Source of the DNA: CAZXWK01 sp964644675
GTDB lineage: Bacteria; Actinomycetota; Coriobacteriia; Anaerosomatales; JAAXUF01
Reading direction: 5' to 3'
Assembly (NCBI GenBank): GCA_964644675.1
Contig: CAZXWK010000028.1
Coordinates: 1-31,926 of the forward strand
Length of the DNA stretch: 31,926 nucleotides
The translations under genes were made by a program, and so were the position numbers. Below, in pieces: positions 24,346 through 31,750 of this stretch. The notes under the pieces are model-generated. The model was not told the origin of the DNA and did no database searches. It saw nothing but the letters and a program-made list of their open reading frames with translations. The first letter of the stretch is position 1. Every line of letters begins with the position of its first letter.

Positions 24346-25501
24346 AGCGAAGCGCCTCCACCGGGTTGAGCCGCGCGGCGTGCCACGCGGGGTAGAGGCC
24401 GCTCACCACGCCGAGCACCACGGCGAACGCGAGCGATCCGACCACCAGGCGCGGCGTGAGGAGGAACAGCGCCTGCCCGCTCGCGGCGCCGGCCGCGTTG
24501 CCCGCCGTCGCCACGAGCCACCCGAAGAGCAGCCCGCCCAGCCCGCCGAGCAGCCCGATGACTCCCGACTCGGCGATGAACTGGCGCATGACCTGGCCGT
24601 CCGAGGCGCCGATGGCCTTGCGGATGCCGATCTCGCGCGTGCGCTCGGACACCGACATCGTCATGGTGTTGATGACCGACAGCCCGCCCACCAGGAGCGA
24701 GATCGCGCCGATCGCGTAGATGATCGTGGTGAAGATCTGCAGCGGGGCGGCGATCTGCTTCTCGAACTCGGCTGCGGTGTAGGCATCGATGTCGTCGAGC
24801 TTGCGCTTGGCGGCGGCGGCGATCACCGACGGTTGCTCGCCCTCGGCCGGATAGACCGCGAAGTCCGAGACGATCGTCGCCGGGTTCACGCTGTTCTTGA
24901 TCACCTCGGGCAGGTCCTCGGCCGCGATCTTCTGCGCGTCCGAGAGCGTCATGTAGACGGTGGTGTCGGGCGACGTGAGCGTCTTGTCGGCGATGCCGAC
25001 CACCACGTAGTACTTGTCGCGGATCTTCACCTGCCCGCCGACCTTCGCCCCGAGCTTGTCCACGAGGTCCGACCCAACCGAGACCTTGCCGTTCTCGTAG
25101 GGCCGCAGCGCGCGCCCCTCCGAGTACGTGAGCTTGAACGTCTCGTAGTTGTCGCCCTTGCCGTCCGAGCCACCCACCATCGGCGGCGGACCGAAGCTCA
25201 CCGTGATCGTCTCGGTGGTCAGACGCGCCGAGACCTCCGCCGAGACGGCCGCGACGCCGTGGAGCTTCTCGATGTCCCGCTGCTTGTCGATCGACAGCAT
25301 GCTGAGGCCCGTGGAGTTGCCCTCGACCTTGGGGACGATGACGACCTTGCCCTGGTAGTACTTCACGCCACCGTCGACCAACAGGGTGAGCTTCTCGGCG
25401 ATGGAGCCCATCACCACGAGAGCGAAGACGCCGATCGAGATGCCGAAGATCGTGAGGAACGCGCGCATCTTGCGACGGAAGATGTTGCGAAGGATGCGCA
25501 T
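24338..25501 (-). CDS. MacB-type ABC transporter permease
   Basis: A 387-residue permease with a N-terminal helix (residues about 17-40, FLTIFGISIGVFALVVMGS), a large extracytoplasmic domain (to about residue 255) and three C-terminal helices within an FtsX domain (SVSERTREIGIRKAIGAS; ...YPAWHAARLNPVEALRYE). It has the MacB_PCD-like features LLVDGGVKYYQGKVV and VKIRDKYYVVVGI. No MacA-like periplasmic adaptor is encoded beside it, as is usual for Gram-positive MacB-like systems. ATG at 25501 follows GGGGAGGT closely; an upstream GTG (25513) has no ribosome binding site. It heads the operon with the ATPase, response regulator and kinase. Confidence 0.94.
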   Translation of the reverse strand: MRILRNIFRRKMRAFLTIFGISIGVFALVVMGSIAEKLTLLVDGGVKYYQGKVVIVPKVEGNSTGLSMLSIDKQRDIEKLHGVAAVSAEVSARLTTETITVSFGPPPMVGGSDGKGDNYETFKLTYSEGRALRPYENGKVSVGSDLVDKLGAKVGGQVKIRDKYYVVVGIADKTLTSPDTTVYMTLSDAQKIAAEDLPEVIKNSVNPATIVSDFAVYPAEGEQPSVIAAAAKRKLDDIDAYTAAEFEKQIAAPLQIFTTIIYAIGAISLLVGGLSVINTMTMSVSERTREIGIRKAIGASDGQVMRQFIAESGVIGLLGGLGGLLFGWLVATAGNAAGAASGQALFLLTPRLVVGSLAFAVVLGVVSGLYPAWHAARLNPVEALRYE

Positions 25502-25544
25502 GGACCTCCCCACGAAGTCGTCAGAGACTCAAGCATACCGCGAC

Positions 25545-26585
25545 TCAGAAGAGGGTACCTGTGAATCCTTGGGAATCCTCGGCGGGCGGCGCGTCCTCCT
25601 CGTGGATGTCCGGCGTGAAGCCCGGAGCGGCCTCCGCCGCGTACGACTCGCCCTCCTCGCCGGGTGAGGAGAGCCGGGGCGCCACGACGTCGCCCAGGAT
25701 CTCGGCCATCTCGCGGGCGTTGCGCGGCGCGTAGTCGTACTTGCAGTTGTTGAACATCACCCACGTGCGCTCGGTCTCCTCGGCGAGCTCGCGGACCGGC
25801 TCGCGCCACTCCTCGAGCTCGTCGCGCGAGTACAGGTAGTCGAAGCGGTCGGCTGCCGAGACGGTCCGTGCGTTCCAGGTCCCCGCGTTGCGGCCGTGAA
25901 AGCGCACGTAGCCCAGCGGCGAGGTCGCAGCGGTCACCGGTGGCATGACGTGCGCGCCGGGGATGCGGGGCGCGTCCACCGCGACGTACGTGAGGAAGCG
26001 GTCTGAGAGGAACCGCATGGTGCGCTGGAGTTGCGGGCCCTCGACCCAGCTCGAATGCCGGAACTCCACGAAGACCGGCAGCGGCTTGAGGATCTCGGCG
26101 GCCTTCTCGATCTCGGCGAGGTTGCGGTGCTCGTGCGCCTTGTCGACAGCCGTGAAGTAGGGTGGGTACTGCATGAGCACCCCGCCCATCTTGCCGCCGC
26201 GGCGCAGCGGCTCGATCCCCTCGAGGAACAGCTCGAAAGCGTGCTCGACCATGCGCGTCTCGGGATAGCGGACCCTGCCGCGGTTGGTGAGCTCGTACTC
26301 GTAGTCGCGCAGGTCGGGGTGGAGCGAGCGCTCGTCGACGTCGTGGCGGGTCATGAGCCCGTACGCCTTGACGTGGAAGGTGAAGCCGGGCGGCGTCCGG
26401 TCGACCCACGCCTGTGCGTACTCCTGGCGCGGCAGGCCGTAGAAGGTCGAGTCCACCTCGACCGAGTCGAACCGTTCCGCGTAGTAGCGCAGGCGCGACT
26501 CGGGCGTGGACACGCCCTTGGGATACCACCGCTCGATCATGGTCTTGTCGGTCCACGAGCAGGTGCCGACGACGACGTCTCCCAC
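25545..26585 (-). CDS. DUF72 family protein
   Basis: A 346-residue protein of the DUF72 family, which has a TIM-barrel fold and no firmly assigned reaction. Characteristic segments: VVGTCSWTDKTMIERWYP at the N-terminus, FDSVEVDSTFYGLPR, FTFHVKAYGLMTRH, FVEFRHSSW and YVRFHGRN, then WVMFNNCKYDYAPRNA. The C-terminal ~50 residues (PGEEGESYAAEAAPGFTPDI...) are an acidic, probably disordered extension beyond the usual family length. GTG at 26585 is the first start that yields the family N-terminus; GAGGAGG lies ten bases upstream. It lies 43 bases before the MacB-like permease and might or might not be in that operon. Confidence 0.93.
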   Translation of the reverse strand: MGDVVVGTCSWTDKTMIERWYPKGVSTPESRLRYYAERFDSVEVDSTFYGLPRQEYAQAWVDRTPPGFTFHVKAYGLMTRHDVDERSLHPDLRDYEYELTNRGRVRYPETRMVEHAFELFLEGIEPLRRGGKMGGVLMQYPPYFTAVDKAHEHRNLAEIEKAAEILKPLPVFVEFRHSSWVEGPQLQRTMRFLSDRFLTYVAVDAPRIPGAHVMPPVTAATSPLGYVRFHGRNAGTWNARTVSAADRFDYLYSRDELEEWREPVRELAEETERTWVMFNNCKYDYAPRNAREMAEILGDVVAPRLSSPGEEGESYAAEAAPGFTPDIHEEDAPPAEDSQGFTGTLF

Positions 26586-26680
26586 TGCGGCACGCCCTCC
26601 TCGGCTGCGGTGTCCGGCGCCGGTCTGTTGCCGAGATTCTACCCGCAGCCGTCCCTGGGCATCAGGGCCGGGACGCTCGA

Positions 26681-26711
26681 AAGGCCGCCCCCCTCTGCAA
26701 GGGACGGCCTT
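26681..26711 (-). terminator. Terminator hairpin after Cys-repeat gene
   Basis: An 11-bp stem with one mismatch (AAGGCCGCCCC at 26681-26691, GGGACGGCCTT at 26701-26711) and a 9-base loop lies 25 bases beyond the stop of the Cys-repeat gene on the minus strand, followed by TCGAGCG. Confidence 0.65.
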
Positions 26712-26736
26712 CCGCATGGATCACTCGTGGTGTGCG

Positions 26737-26931
26737 CTACTGGGCGGGCTGCGCCGAGGGGCAGGAACCGCACTCGCCGCCGCACGCGGCACCGGCCGCA
26801 GCGCCGGCCGGGGCGGCGGTACCCTGTCCGCAGGCGCCCGCGTTGGGGCAGCTCGCGGCGTTGGCGCACGCGCCACCCGTCGCGCACGCGCCGCCGTTGG
26901 CGCACTGGCCGCCGGTCGGGCAGGTGCCGTC
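26737..26931 (-). CDS. Cys-hexapeptide-repeat protein, 5' end lost in assembly gap
   Basis: Only the last 64 residues are visible. From the gap they read as consecutive six-residue units each starting with Cys: CPTGGQ, CANGGA, CATGGA, CANAAS, CPNAGA, then CGQGTA. After an Ala/Pro/Gly linker comes a second cluster CGGECGSC and the end PSAQPAQ. So nine Cys in 64 residues with exact period six in the first part. I do not recognise a family. The frame is chosen because it alone gives the regular repeat; the other frames on both strands are Arg/Ala-rich shadows. Possible roles are metal binding (metallothionein-like), a disulfide-linked surface repeat or a ribosomally made, modified peptide precursor; it may also be the tail of a longer protein. 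It is divergent from the ferredoxin gene. Confidence 0.62.
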   Translation of the reverse strand, partial: DGTCPTGGQCANGGACATGGACANAASCPNAGACGQGTAAPAGAAAGAACGGECGSCPSAQPAQ

Positions 26932-27031
26932 NNNNNNNNNNNNNNNNNNNNNNNNNNNNNNNNNNNNNNNNNNNNNNNNNNNNNNNNNNNNNNNNNNNNN
27001 NNNNNNNNNNNNNNNNNNNNNNNNNNNNNNN
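26932..27031. other. Assembly gap (100 N), no flanking overlap
   Basis: Exactly 100 N. Unlike the other gap, the flanking sequences do not share an overlap, so the real size is unknown. The 5' part of the Cys-repeat gene and the ferredoxin promoter region lie here. Confidence 0.9.
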
Positions 27032-27060
27032 GACCTATCCTACACACCCGGGAGGCCATC

Positions 27061-27252
27061 ATGAAGCCGGTCGTGGACGAGGACCTGTGCATCGGTTGCG
27101 CCGCATGCGAAGACGTCTGTCCCGAGGTCTTCCGCCTCGATGAGGACGGGATCTCGCGCGTCATCATGGAGGACCCCGGACCCGAGTTCTACGGCTGCAC
27201 CCGCGACGCCGCTGACGCGTGCCCCGTGGACGCCATCTCGATCCAGGAATGA
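27061..27252 (+). CDS. Single-cluster [4Fe-4S] ferredoxin
   Basis: A 63-residue small electron carrier. Cluster ligands follow the pattern C10-x2-C13-x2-C16 and Cys54 (ADACPVDAI); Cys20 and Cys46 (YGCTRDA) occupy the places that often form a disulfide or a second-cluster remnant in this type. The protein is acidic, as usual. ATG at 27061 follows GGGAGG at six bases. The stop overlaps the next start (ATGA), coupling it to the GGQ protein. Confidence 0.95.
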   Translation: MKPVVDEDLCIGCAACEDVCPEVFRLDEDGISRVIMEDPGPEFYGCTRDAADACPVDAISIQE

Positions 27253-27617
27253 GCCAGGTCCCCGAAGACTACGTGCTGCCGGAGACCGACGAGGCTCTGC
27301 TCGGCGAGTGTGACGTGCAGGTGTTCCGAGGTACCGGCCCCGGGGGCCAGGGCGTGAACACGACCGACTCGGCCGTGCGGCTCACTCATCGCCCGACCGG
27401 CATCGTCGTCGTGTGTCGGCAGGAGCGCAGCCAGCTCCGCAACAAGAACCTGTGCGTGCGCCGGCTCCGCGAGCGCATCGCCCACGCGCAGCGCCCGGTT
27501 CGCAAGCGCGTGGCGACCAGGCCCTCGGCCGCCGCACGCGCGAGGCGCCTCGCCGAGAAGACACAGCCCGCGCAGAAGAAGGCCGGGCGTCGGCGCCCGG
27601 CCGCCGACGGGGACTGA
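27249..27617 (+). CDS. GGQ-containing release-factor-like peptidyl-tRNA hydrolase (ArfB/ICT1-like)
   Basis: A 122-residue protein with a class I release-factor catalytic domain: GTGPGGQGVNTTDSAVRLTH holds the GGQ loop that hydrolyses peptidyl-tRNA ester bonds, followed by VVCRQERSQLRNK as in release factors. The C-terminal 45 residues are very basic (RKRVATRPSAAARARRLAEK; QKKAGRRRPA), as in ArfB/ICT1, where such a tail enters the empty mRNA channel of stalled ribosomes. No codon-recognition domain is present. A role in ribosome rescue is thus likely. It overlaps the ferredoxin stop by four bases. Confidence 0.9.
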   Translation: MSQVPEDYVLPETDEALLGECDVQVFRGTGPGGQGVNTTDSAVRLTHRPTGIVVVCRQERSQLRNKNLCVRRLRERIAHAQRPVRKRVATRPSAAARARRLAEKTQPAQKKAGRRRPAADGD

Positions 27618-27622
27618 CGGCG

Positions 27623-27847
27623 GTGGACCTGCAGACGCTCGGCAAGTTCGTGGTGCTGATGGGGATCTCGCTCGCGATCGTGGGCGTGGCGCTGTGGTTC
27701 GGCGGGCGTCTCGGCCTGGGTTCGCTGCCCGGCGACCTCAAGCTCTCCGGCGAGGGATGGAGCTGCTTCGCCCCGATCGCCACCTCGATCGTGCTGTCAC
27801 TGCTGCTGACGCTCGTGCTCAACGTCATTCTGCGGTTCTTCCGCTAG
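27623..27847 (+). CDS. DUF2905 small membrane protein
   Basis: A 74-residue protein with two transmembrane helices (residues about 6-26, FVVLMGISLAIVGVALWFGG, and about 48-70, FAPIATSIVLSLLLTLVL) joined by LGLGSLPGDLKLSGEGWS. The LG-SLPGD-L motif between two helices is typical of DUF2905. Function unknown. GTG at 27623 is five bases after the stop of the GGQ gene; the ribosome binding site is weak, suggesting coupled translation. Confidence 0.87.
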   Translation: MDLQTLGKFVVLMGISLAIVGVALWFGGRLGLGSLPGDLKLSGEGWSCFAPIATSIVLSLLLTLVLNVILRFFR

Positions 27848-27928
27848 GGCCTCGCGCGCGGTCGTACGGGCTCGACGCCCTTCGCGGGCGAACCGAGCGC
27901 CCCACACAGCGGCGCCCCAACGACACAA

Positions 27929-27960
27929 GGAAGGGCGGCCCCGTGTGGGACCGCCCTTCC
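27929..27960. terminator. Bidirectional terminator hairpin
   Basis: A 14-bp stem with one mismatch (27929-27942 with 27947-27960) and a GTGT loop lies between the convergent DUF2905 and cspA genes, about 80 bases after one stop and 35 bases after the other. T-rich tails are weak on both sides. Confidence 0.75.
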
Positions 27961-27995
27961 GCGATTCGCTTCTGTGGCTGAAGGCCGCGCTTGCG

Positions 27996-28199
27996 CTACG
28001 CCTTGCGGACGTTGCTCGCCTGAAGCTTGCCGTTGGAACCGGTGGTGACATCGAAGACGACGGCCTGGCCCTCATCGAGGGTCTTGAAGCCGTCCATCTG
28101 GATCTCGGAGAAGTGGACGAACAAGTCGTCGCCGTCCTCGCGAGAGATGAAGCCGTAGCCCTTGTCAGGATTGAACCACTTGACGTTACCTTCTGCCAT
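27996..28199 (-). CDS. cspA: Cold shock protein
   Basis: A 67-residue single OB-fold RNA/DNA-binding protein of the CspA family. It has the nucleic-acid-binding motifs KGYGFI (RNP1) and LFVHF (RNP2) and the standard start MAEGNVKWFNPDKG. Such proteins melt RNA secondary structure. ATG at 28199; an AGGAG sits 12 bases upstream with GGGA nearer. The 198 bases before it contain no gene and probably hold the promoter and a long leader. Confidence 0.97.
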   Translation of the reverse strand: MAEGNVKWFNPDKGYGFISREDGDDLFVHFSEIQMDGFKTLDEGQAVVFDVTTGSNGKLQASNVRKA

Positions 28200-28303
28200 T
28201 CCCAGCTCACTCTCCTGCCCCCCACAGGGGCAAAACCGAGCGGCGCACCTGTCGCGCTATCAGCTAACGAAGTGCAGGTCACGCCGCAAACTCGGACCAC
28301 GTC

Positions 28304-28348
28304 TTGGCCCTTGTCCAAAGTCTGCTAGATGGACTGTGGTTTGTCCAA
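28304..28348. repeat. Two TTGTCCAA repeats upstream of cspA
   Basis: TTGTCCAA occurs at 28311-28318 and 28341-28348, 30 bases apart, i.e. about three helical turns; the first is part of the imperfect dyad TTGGCCCTTGTCCAA (28304-28318). It lies in the presumed promoter region of cspA. Regulatory use is a guess. Confidence 0.35.
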
Positions 28349-28397
28349 CGGGTGCGCGCGAAGAATCTCGCACGCATCGGGCGGTGAAACCCCTGGG

Positions 28398-29300
28398 CTA
28401 CGGGTTGCAGCGTTTGCAGGGCACGTAGCCCTGCGATACCGCCGCCGCCCGGGAAGCGAGCGCGACCTGGTTAGCGGGGTTCATCTGCGTCACCGAGCTA
28501 CAGTCCGGCAGATGGAACTTCATCGTGTTGCGGTTGCCCACGTAGGCCGCCGTGGAGCCCCCCGCGTTCGAGCTCTTGGCCGCCGCGGAGGTCGCCGCGG
28601 GCGCGGCCGACTCACCCCCGCCGGAGCCCCACAGCCCGCGCTCCGCGTTGCGCGCCTCGGCGACGAACTCGCGGAAGTAGTCTGCGTAGCGCGAGTTGGG
28701 CTGGATCGTCATCTGCTGCGCGTAACCGTCGAGCGCGAGCTTGGCGTTGAGCATCTTGCCGCGGATCTCGGACTCGGAGTCGCTCTTGGGCGTCGCAAGC
28801 CAGACGTAGGCGAGCAGCCGACCGTAGCGGTCGCGCTCCTCGACGTCCTTCTGCAGCCAGACGTCGGCGCCGACCGGAAGGGCGCGTCGCGTGTACGCAC
28901 TCGCCTCCTTGCCGTACGGCTCGGTCCTGGTCGTCGACTCCGGCGTGTCGATGCCGATGAAGCGGGTCTTCTCGGTGCGGCCGTCCGCAAGGCGGAAGAC
29001 GGCCGTATCGCCGTCGACGACGCGCACCACGGTCGCCGGGATCAGCTCCGCCGAGAAGCGCGGCTCGGGCTGCGGCTCGGGCTGCGGCTGCGCCTGAGCC
29101 GCGGGCTGCTGCGCCGCTGGCTGCGTGGGGACCGCCGCAGGGACCGCGGGGGTGGCCGTCGTCGTCGCGGGTGTCGCACCGGCGTCGGCGGAGACGCGCG
29201 TGGCGTCGGCGACACAGCCCGCCGACGCGAACAGCGCGGCGGCGAGCACGAGCGACACGATCGCGGGCCCCAGCACTGCCGCAGCGCGTTTCACTCCCAC
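28398..29300 (-). CDS. Lipoprotein thermonuclease with C-terminal Ada-like zinc domain
   Basis: A 300-residue exported nuclease. A signal peptide with lipobox FASAGC near residue 28 anchors it outside the membrane. A Pro/Gln/Glu linker (QPAAQQPAAQAQPQPEPQPEP region) leads to a staphylococcal-nuclease domain (about 85-225) with VVRVVDGDTAVF, RFIGIDTPES, KEAS and ERDRYGRLLAYVW, i.e. the Ca2+-site Asp and the two catalytic Arg. The last ~48 residues (MKFHLPDCSSV ... GYVPCKRCNP) resemble the Ada metal-binding domain often attached to secreted SNase proteins. GTG at 29300 follows AGGAG at eight bases; a second GTG at 29294 is also possible. Confidence 0.93.
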   Translation of the reverse strand: MGVKRAAAVLGPAIVSLVLAAALFASAGCVADATRVSADAGATPATTTATPAVPAAVPTQPAAQQPAAQAQPQPEPQPEPRFSAELIPATVVRVVDGDTAVFRLADGRTEKTRFIGIDTPESTTRTEPYGKEASAYTRRALPVGADVWLQKDVEERDRYGRLLAYVWLATPKSDSESEIRGKMLNAKLALDGYAQQMTIQPNSRYADYFREFVAEARNAERGLWGSGGGESAAPAATSAAAKSSNAGGSTAAYVGNRNTMKFHLPDCSSVTQMNPANQVALASRAAAVSQGYVPCKRCNP

Positions 29301-29388
29301 GGATCCCGCTCCTCCCGAAGTGCCGAATCCTGCCTCTCTTCCGATTCTACGTGAGCGGTGCGACAGGCGATCGGGCGGCATCACCGTC

Positions 29389-29418
29389 TTGACATGGGTC
29401 CCCACCTACCACCAATAT
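29389..29418 (+). promoter_or_regulatory. nrdD promoter
   Basis: TTGACA (29389-29394) and CAATAT (29413-29418) are separated by 18 bases. The expected transcript start, about seven bases later, falls right at the 5' edge of the cobalamin riboswitch, which supports both calls. Confidence 0.72.
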
Positions 29419-29426
29419 CTTGAGGG

Positions 29427-29607
29427 TCGAGGTTCCCCGTACCACAAGATATGGGGCCAAGAGGGAAGCCGGTGATCCGCACAGGAGAAGCCGGCGCTGC
29501 CCCCGCAACTGTGAGCGACGAGCCGCTGCCGACTGGTGCCACTGGCGCGTTACCGCGCTGGGAAGGCCGGCAGCCGCAACGACTCGCGAGCCAGTAGACC
29601 TGCCTCG
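29427..29607 (+). ncRNA. Cobalamin riboswitch
   Basis: The leader contains the conserved elements of a cobalamin aptamer in order: GGTTCCCC, AAGAGGGAAGCCGGTG, the core GCTGCCCCCGCAACTGTGAG, paired arms CCGCTGCC / GCCACTGGCG, GCGCTGGGAAGG and the B12 box AGCCAGTAGACCTGCC (29589-29604). It stands about 110 bases before the nrdD start. Binding of adenosyl- or other cobalamin should lower nrdD expression. No other gene lies in the 415 bases between 29300 and 29716. Confidence 0.95.
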
Positions 29608-29681
29608 ACCGATGATCGCCAACGACCGGGCGGGGTGCCCGGCGCGGCCGCGTCCTCCTCGTGAGGCCGCCGACGCCCTCG

Positions 29682-29708
29682 CCCCCTCCCGCACGAATGA
29701 GGAGGGGG
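29682..29708 (+). promoter_or_regulatory. Ribosome-binding-site sequestering hairpin of the riboswitch
   Basis: CCCCCTCC (29682-29689) is perfectly complementary to GGAGGGGG (29701-29708), the nrdD ribosome binding site, with an 11-base loop. CCTCCTC (29654-29660) can pair instead with GAGGAGG (29699-29705). The expression platform therefore appears to act on translation rather than on termination. Confidence 0.7.
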
Positions 29709-29715
29709 TACACCA

Positions 29716-31740
29716 GTGGTCGCAGACGAGCAGTTCGACCTTGCCGGAGTCATCAAGCGCGGAGGCGAGAGCGCCCCGTTCGACGCCGAGCGGATCCGCT
29801 CGGCCATCGAGCGCGCGGGCCGCGCCACCGGAGAGTTCGACTCGGCGGAGGCGATGCTGCTCACCGGGCAGGTGCTCAAGGTGCTCGCGCACCGCTTCGG
29901 GCAGGGCCAGCCCACCATCGAGCAGATCCAGGACGTCGTCGAGCAGGTGCTCATCTCGGCGAACCACCTCAAGACGGCGCGCGCCTACATCGTCTACCGC
30001 GAGCAGCGCGCTCGGCTGCGCGAGGACAAGAAGACGGTCGTCGAGGTCGAGAGTTCCATCAACGAGTACCTCGAGCGCGCCGACTGGCGCGTCAACGCCA
30101 ACGCCAACCAGGGTTACTCGCTGGGCGGCCTGATCCTCAACGTGAGCGGCAAGGTCGTCGCGAACTACTGGCTGAGCCACGTCTACCCCGCCGAGGTGGG
30201 CCGCGCCCACCGTGAGGGCGACATCCACATCCACGACCTCGACATGCTCGCCGGCTACTGCGCGGGCTGGTCGCTGCGCACGCTGCTCAACGAGGGCCTC
30301 AACGGCGTGCCGGGCAAGGTCGAGTCGGCGCCGCCCAAGCACCTGTCGAGCGCCGTGGGACAGATCGTGAACTTCCTGGGCACGCTGCAGAACGAGTGGG
30401 CCGGCGCGCAGGCGTTCTCGAGCTTCGACACGTACATGGCGCCGTTCATCCGCCTCGACGACCTGAGCTACGACCAGGTCCGCCAGTCGATCCAGGAGCT
30501 CGTCTACAACCTCAACGTGCCGTCCCGTTGGGGCACGCAGACGCCGTTCACCAACCTGACCTTCGACTGGACGTGCCCCGACGACCTCAAGAACGAGTAC
30601 CCCGTCATCGGCGGCGTGATCTGCGACTTCACCTACGGCGAGCTGCAGCGCGAGATGGACATGATCAACCGCGCCTACATCGAGGTCATGACCGAGGGCG
30701 ACGCCAAGGGCCGCGTCTTCACCTTCCCGATCCCCACCTACAACATCACGCCCGAGTTCCCCTGGGAGTCCGAGAACGCGCAGCTTCTGTTCGAGATGAC
30801 CGCGAAGTACGGCCTGCCCTACTTCCAGAACTTCGTGAACTCCGAGCTCACGCCCAACATGGTGCGCTCGATGTGCTGCCGCCTGCAGCTCGACCTCACC
30901 GAGCTCCTGAAGCGCGGCAACGGCCTCTTCGGGTCCGCCGAGCAGACCGGCTCCCTGGGTGTCGTCACCATCAACTGCGCGCGCCTGGGCCACCTGCACC
31001 CCGGTGACGAGGCGGCGCTCTACGCGGCGCTCGACACGCTGCTGGAGTACTCGCGCACCTCGCTCGAACTGAAGCGCAAGGTCATCCAGCGCCACATCGA
31101 CAACGGGCTCTTCCCCTACACCAAGCGCTACCTGGGCACCCTGCGCAACCACTTCTCGACCATCGGCGTGAACGGCATCAACGAGATGATCCGCAACTTC
31201 ACCGGCGACGCCGAGGACATCACCACGCCGGCCGGTCGCGAGATCGCGCTGCGCTTCCTCGACCACGTCCGCGAGCGGATCGTCTCCTTCCAGGAGGAGA
31301 CCGGCCACCTCTACAACCTCGAGGCCACGCCCGCCGAGGGCACCACCTACCGCTTCGCACGCGAGGACCGCAAGCGCTTCCCGCAGATCCTGCAGGCCGG
31401 CACCGCCGACAACCCGTACTACACCAACTCGAGCCAGCTGCCGGTCGGCTACACCGACGACCCGTTCGAGGCGCTCGAGCTCCAGGAGGAGATGCAGCGC
31501 AAGTACACCGGCGGCACGGTGCTCCACCTCTACATGGGCGAGCGCGTCTCCTCCGCCGACGCGTGCGCCAAGCTCGTGCGCCGCTCGCTCGAGCGCTTCC
31601 GCCTGCCGTACGTGACCGTGACGCCGACGTTCTCGATCTGCCCCACCCACGGCTATCTGGCCGGCGAGCACCCGTTCTGTCCCAAGTGCGACGAGGAACT
31701 CGTCGCCCGCAAGCAGGCCGCCGCCTGCTGCACCGAGTAG
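29716..31740 (+). CDS. nrdD: Class III (anaerobic) ribonucleotide reductase, main chain without glycyl-radical domain
   Basis: A 674-residue anaerobic ribonucleoside-triphosphate reductase that makes dNTPs by glycyl-radical chemistry. N-terminal ATP-cone (residues about 8-100, KRGGESAPFDAERIRSAI), then the ten-stranded barrel with GDIHIHDLDML, RSMCCRLQLDLTEL and GVVTINCARLGHL. The C-terminal zinc site is Cys642-x2-His645 ... Cys655-x2-Cys658. The chain ends soon after (QAAACCTE), whereas single-chain NrdD continues into the RV-x-GY glycyl-radical loop. That loop is encoded by the next gene. GTG at 29716 follows GGAGGGGG. It is controlled by the cobalamin riboswitch. NrdG activase would be expected nearby but is not in the window. 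Confidence 0.96.
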   Translation: MVADEQFDLAGVIKRGGESAPFDAERIRSAIERAGRATGEFDSAEAMLLTGQVLKVLAHRFGQGQPTIEQIQDVVEQVLISANHLKTARAYIVYREQRARLREDKKTVVEVESSINEYLERADWRVNANANQGYSLGGLILNVSGKVVANYWLSHVYPAEVGRAHREGDIHIHDLDMLAGYCAGWSLRTLLNEGLNGVPGKVESAPPKHLSSAVGQIVNFLGTLQNEWAGAQAFSSFDTYMAPFIRLDDLSYDQVRQSIQELVYNLNVPSRWGTQTPFTNLTFDWTCPDDLKNEYPVIGGVICDFTYGELQREMDMINRAYIEVMTEGDAKGRVFTFPIPTYNITPEFPWESENAQLLFEMTAKYGLPYFQNFVNSELTPNMVRSMCCRLQLDLTELLKRGNGLFGSAEQTGSLGVVTINCARLGHLHPGDEAALYAALDTLLEYSRTSLELKRKVIQRHIDNGLFPYTKRYLGTLRNHFSTIGVNGINEMIRNFTGDAEDITTPAGREIALRFLDHVRERIVSFQEETGHLYNLEATPAEGTTYRFAREDRKRFPQILQAGTADNPYYTNSSQLPVGYTDDPFEALELQEEMQRKYTGGTVLHLYMGERVSSADACAKLVRRSLERFRLPYVTVTPTFSICPTHGYLAGEHPFCPKCDEELVARKQAAACCTE

Positions 31741-31750
31741 GAGGTCCGCC

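Noticed and set aside
28304..28348. CRISPR-like or other array from the repeated octamers
   Set aside because: Only two 8-base copies, no spacer-repeat pattern; no CRISPR array or cas gene was seen anywhere in the window.
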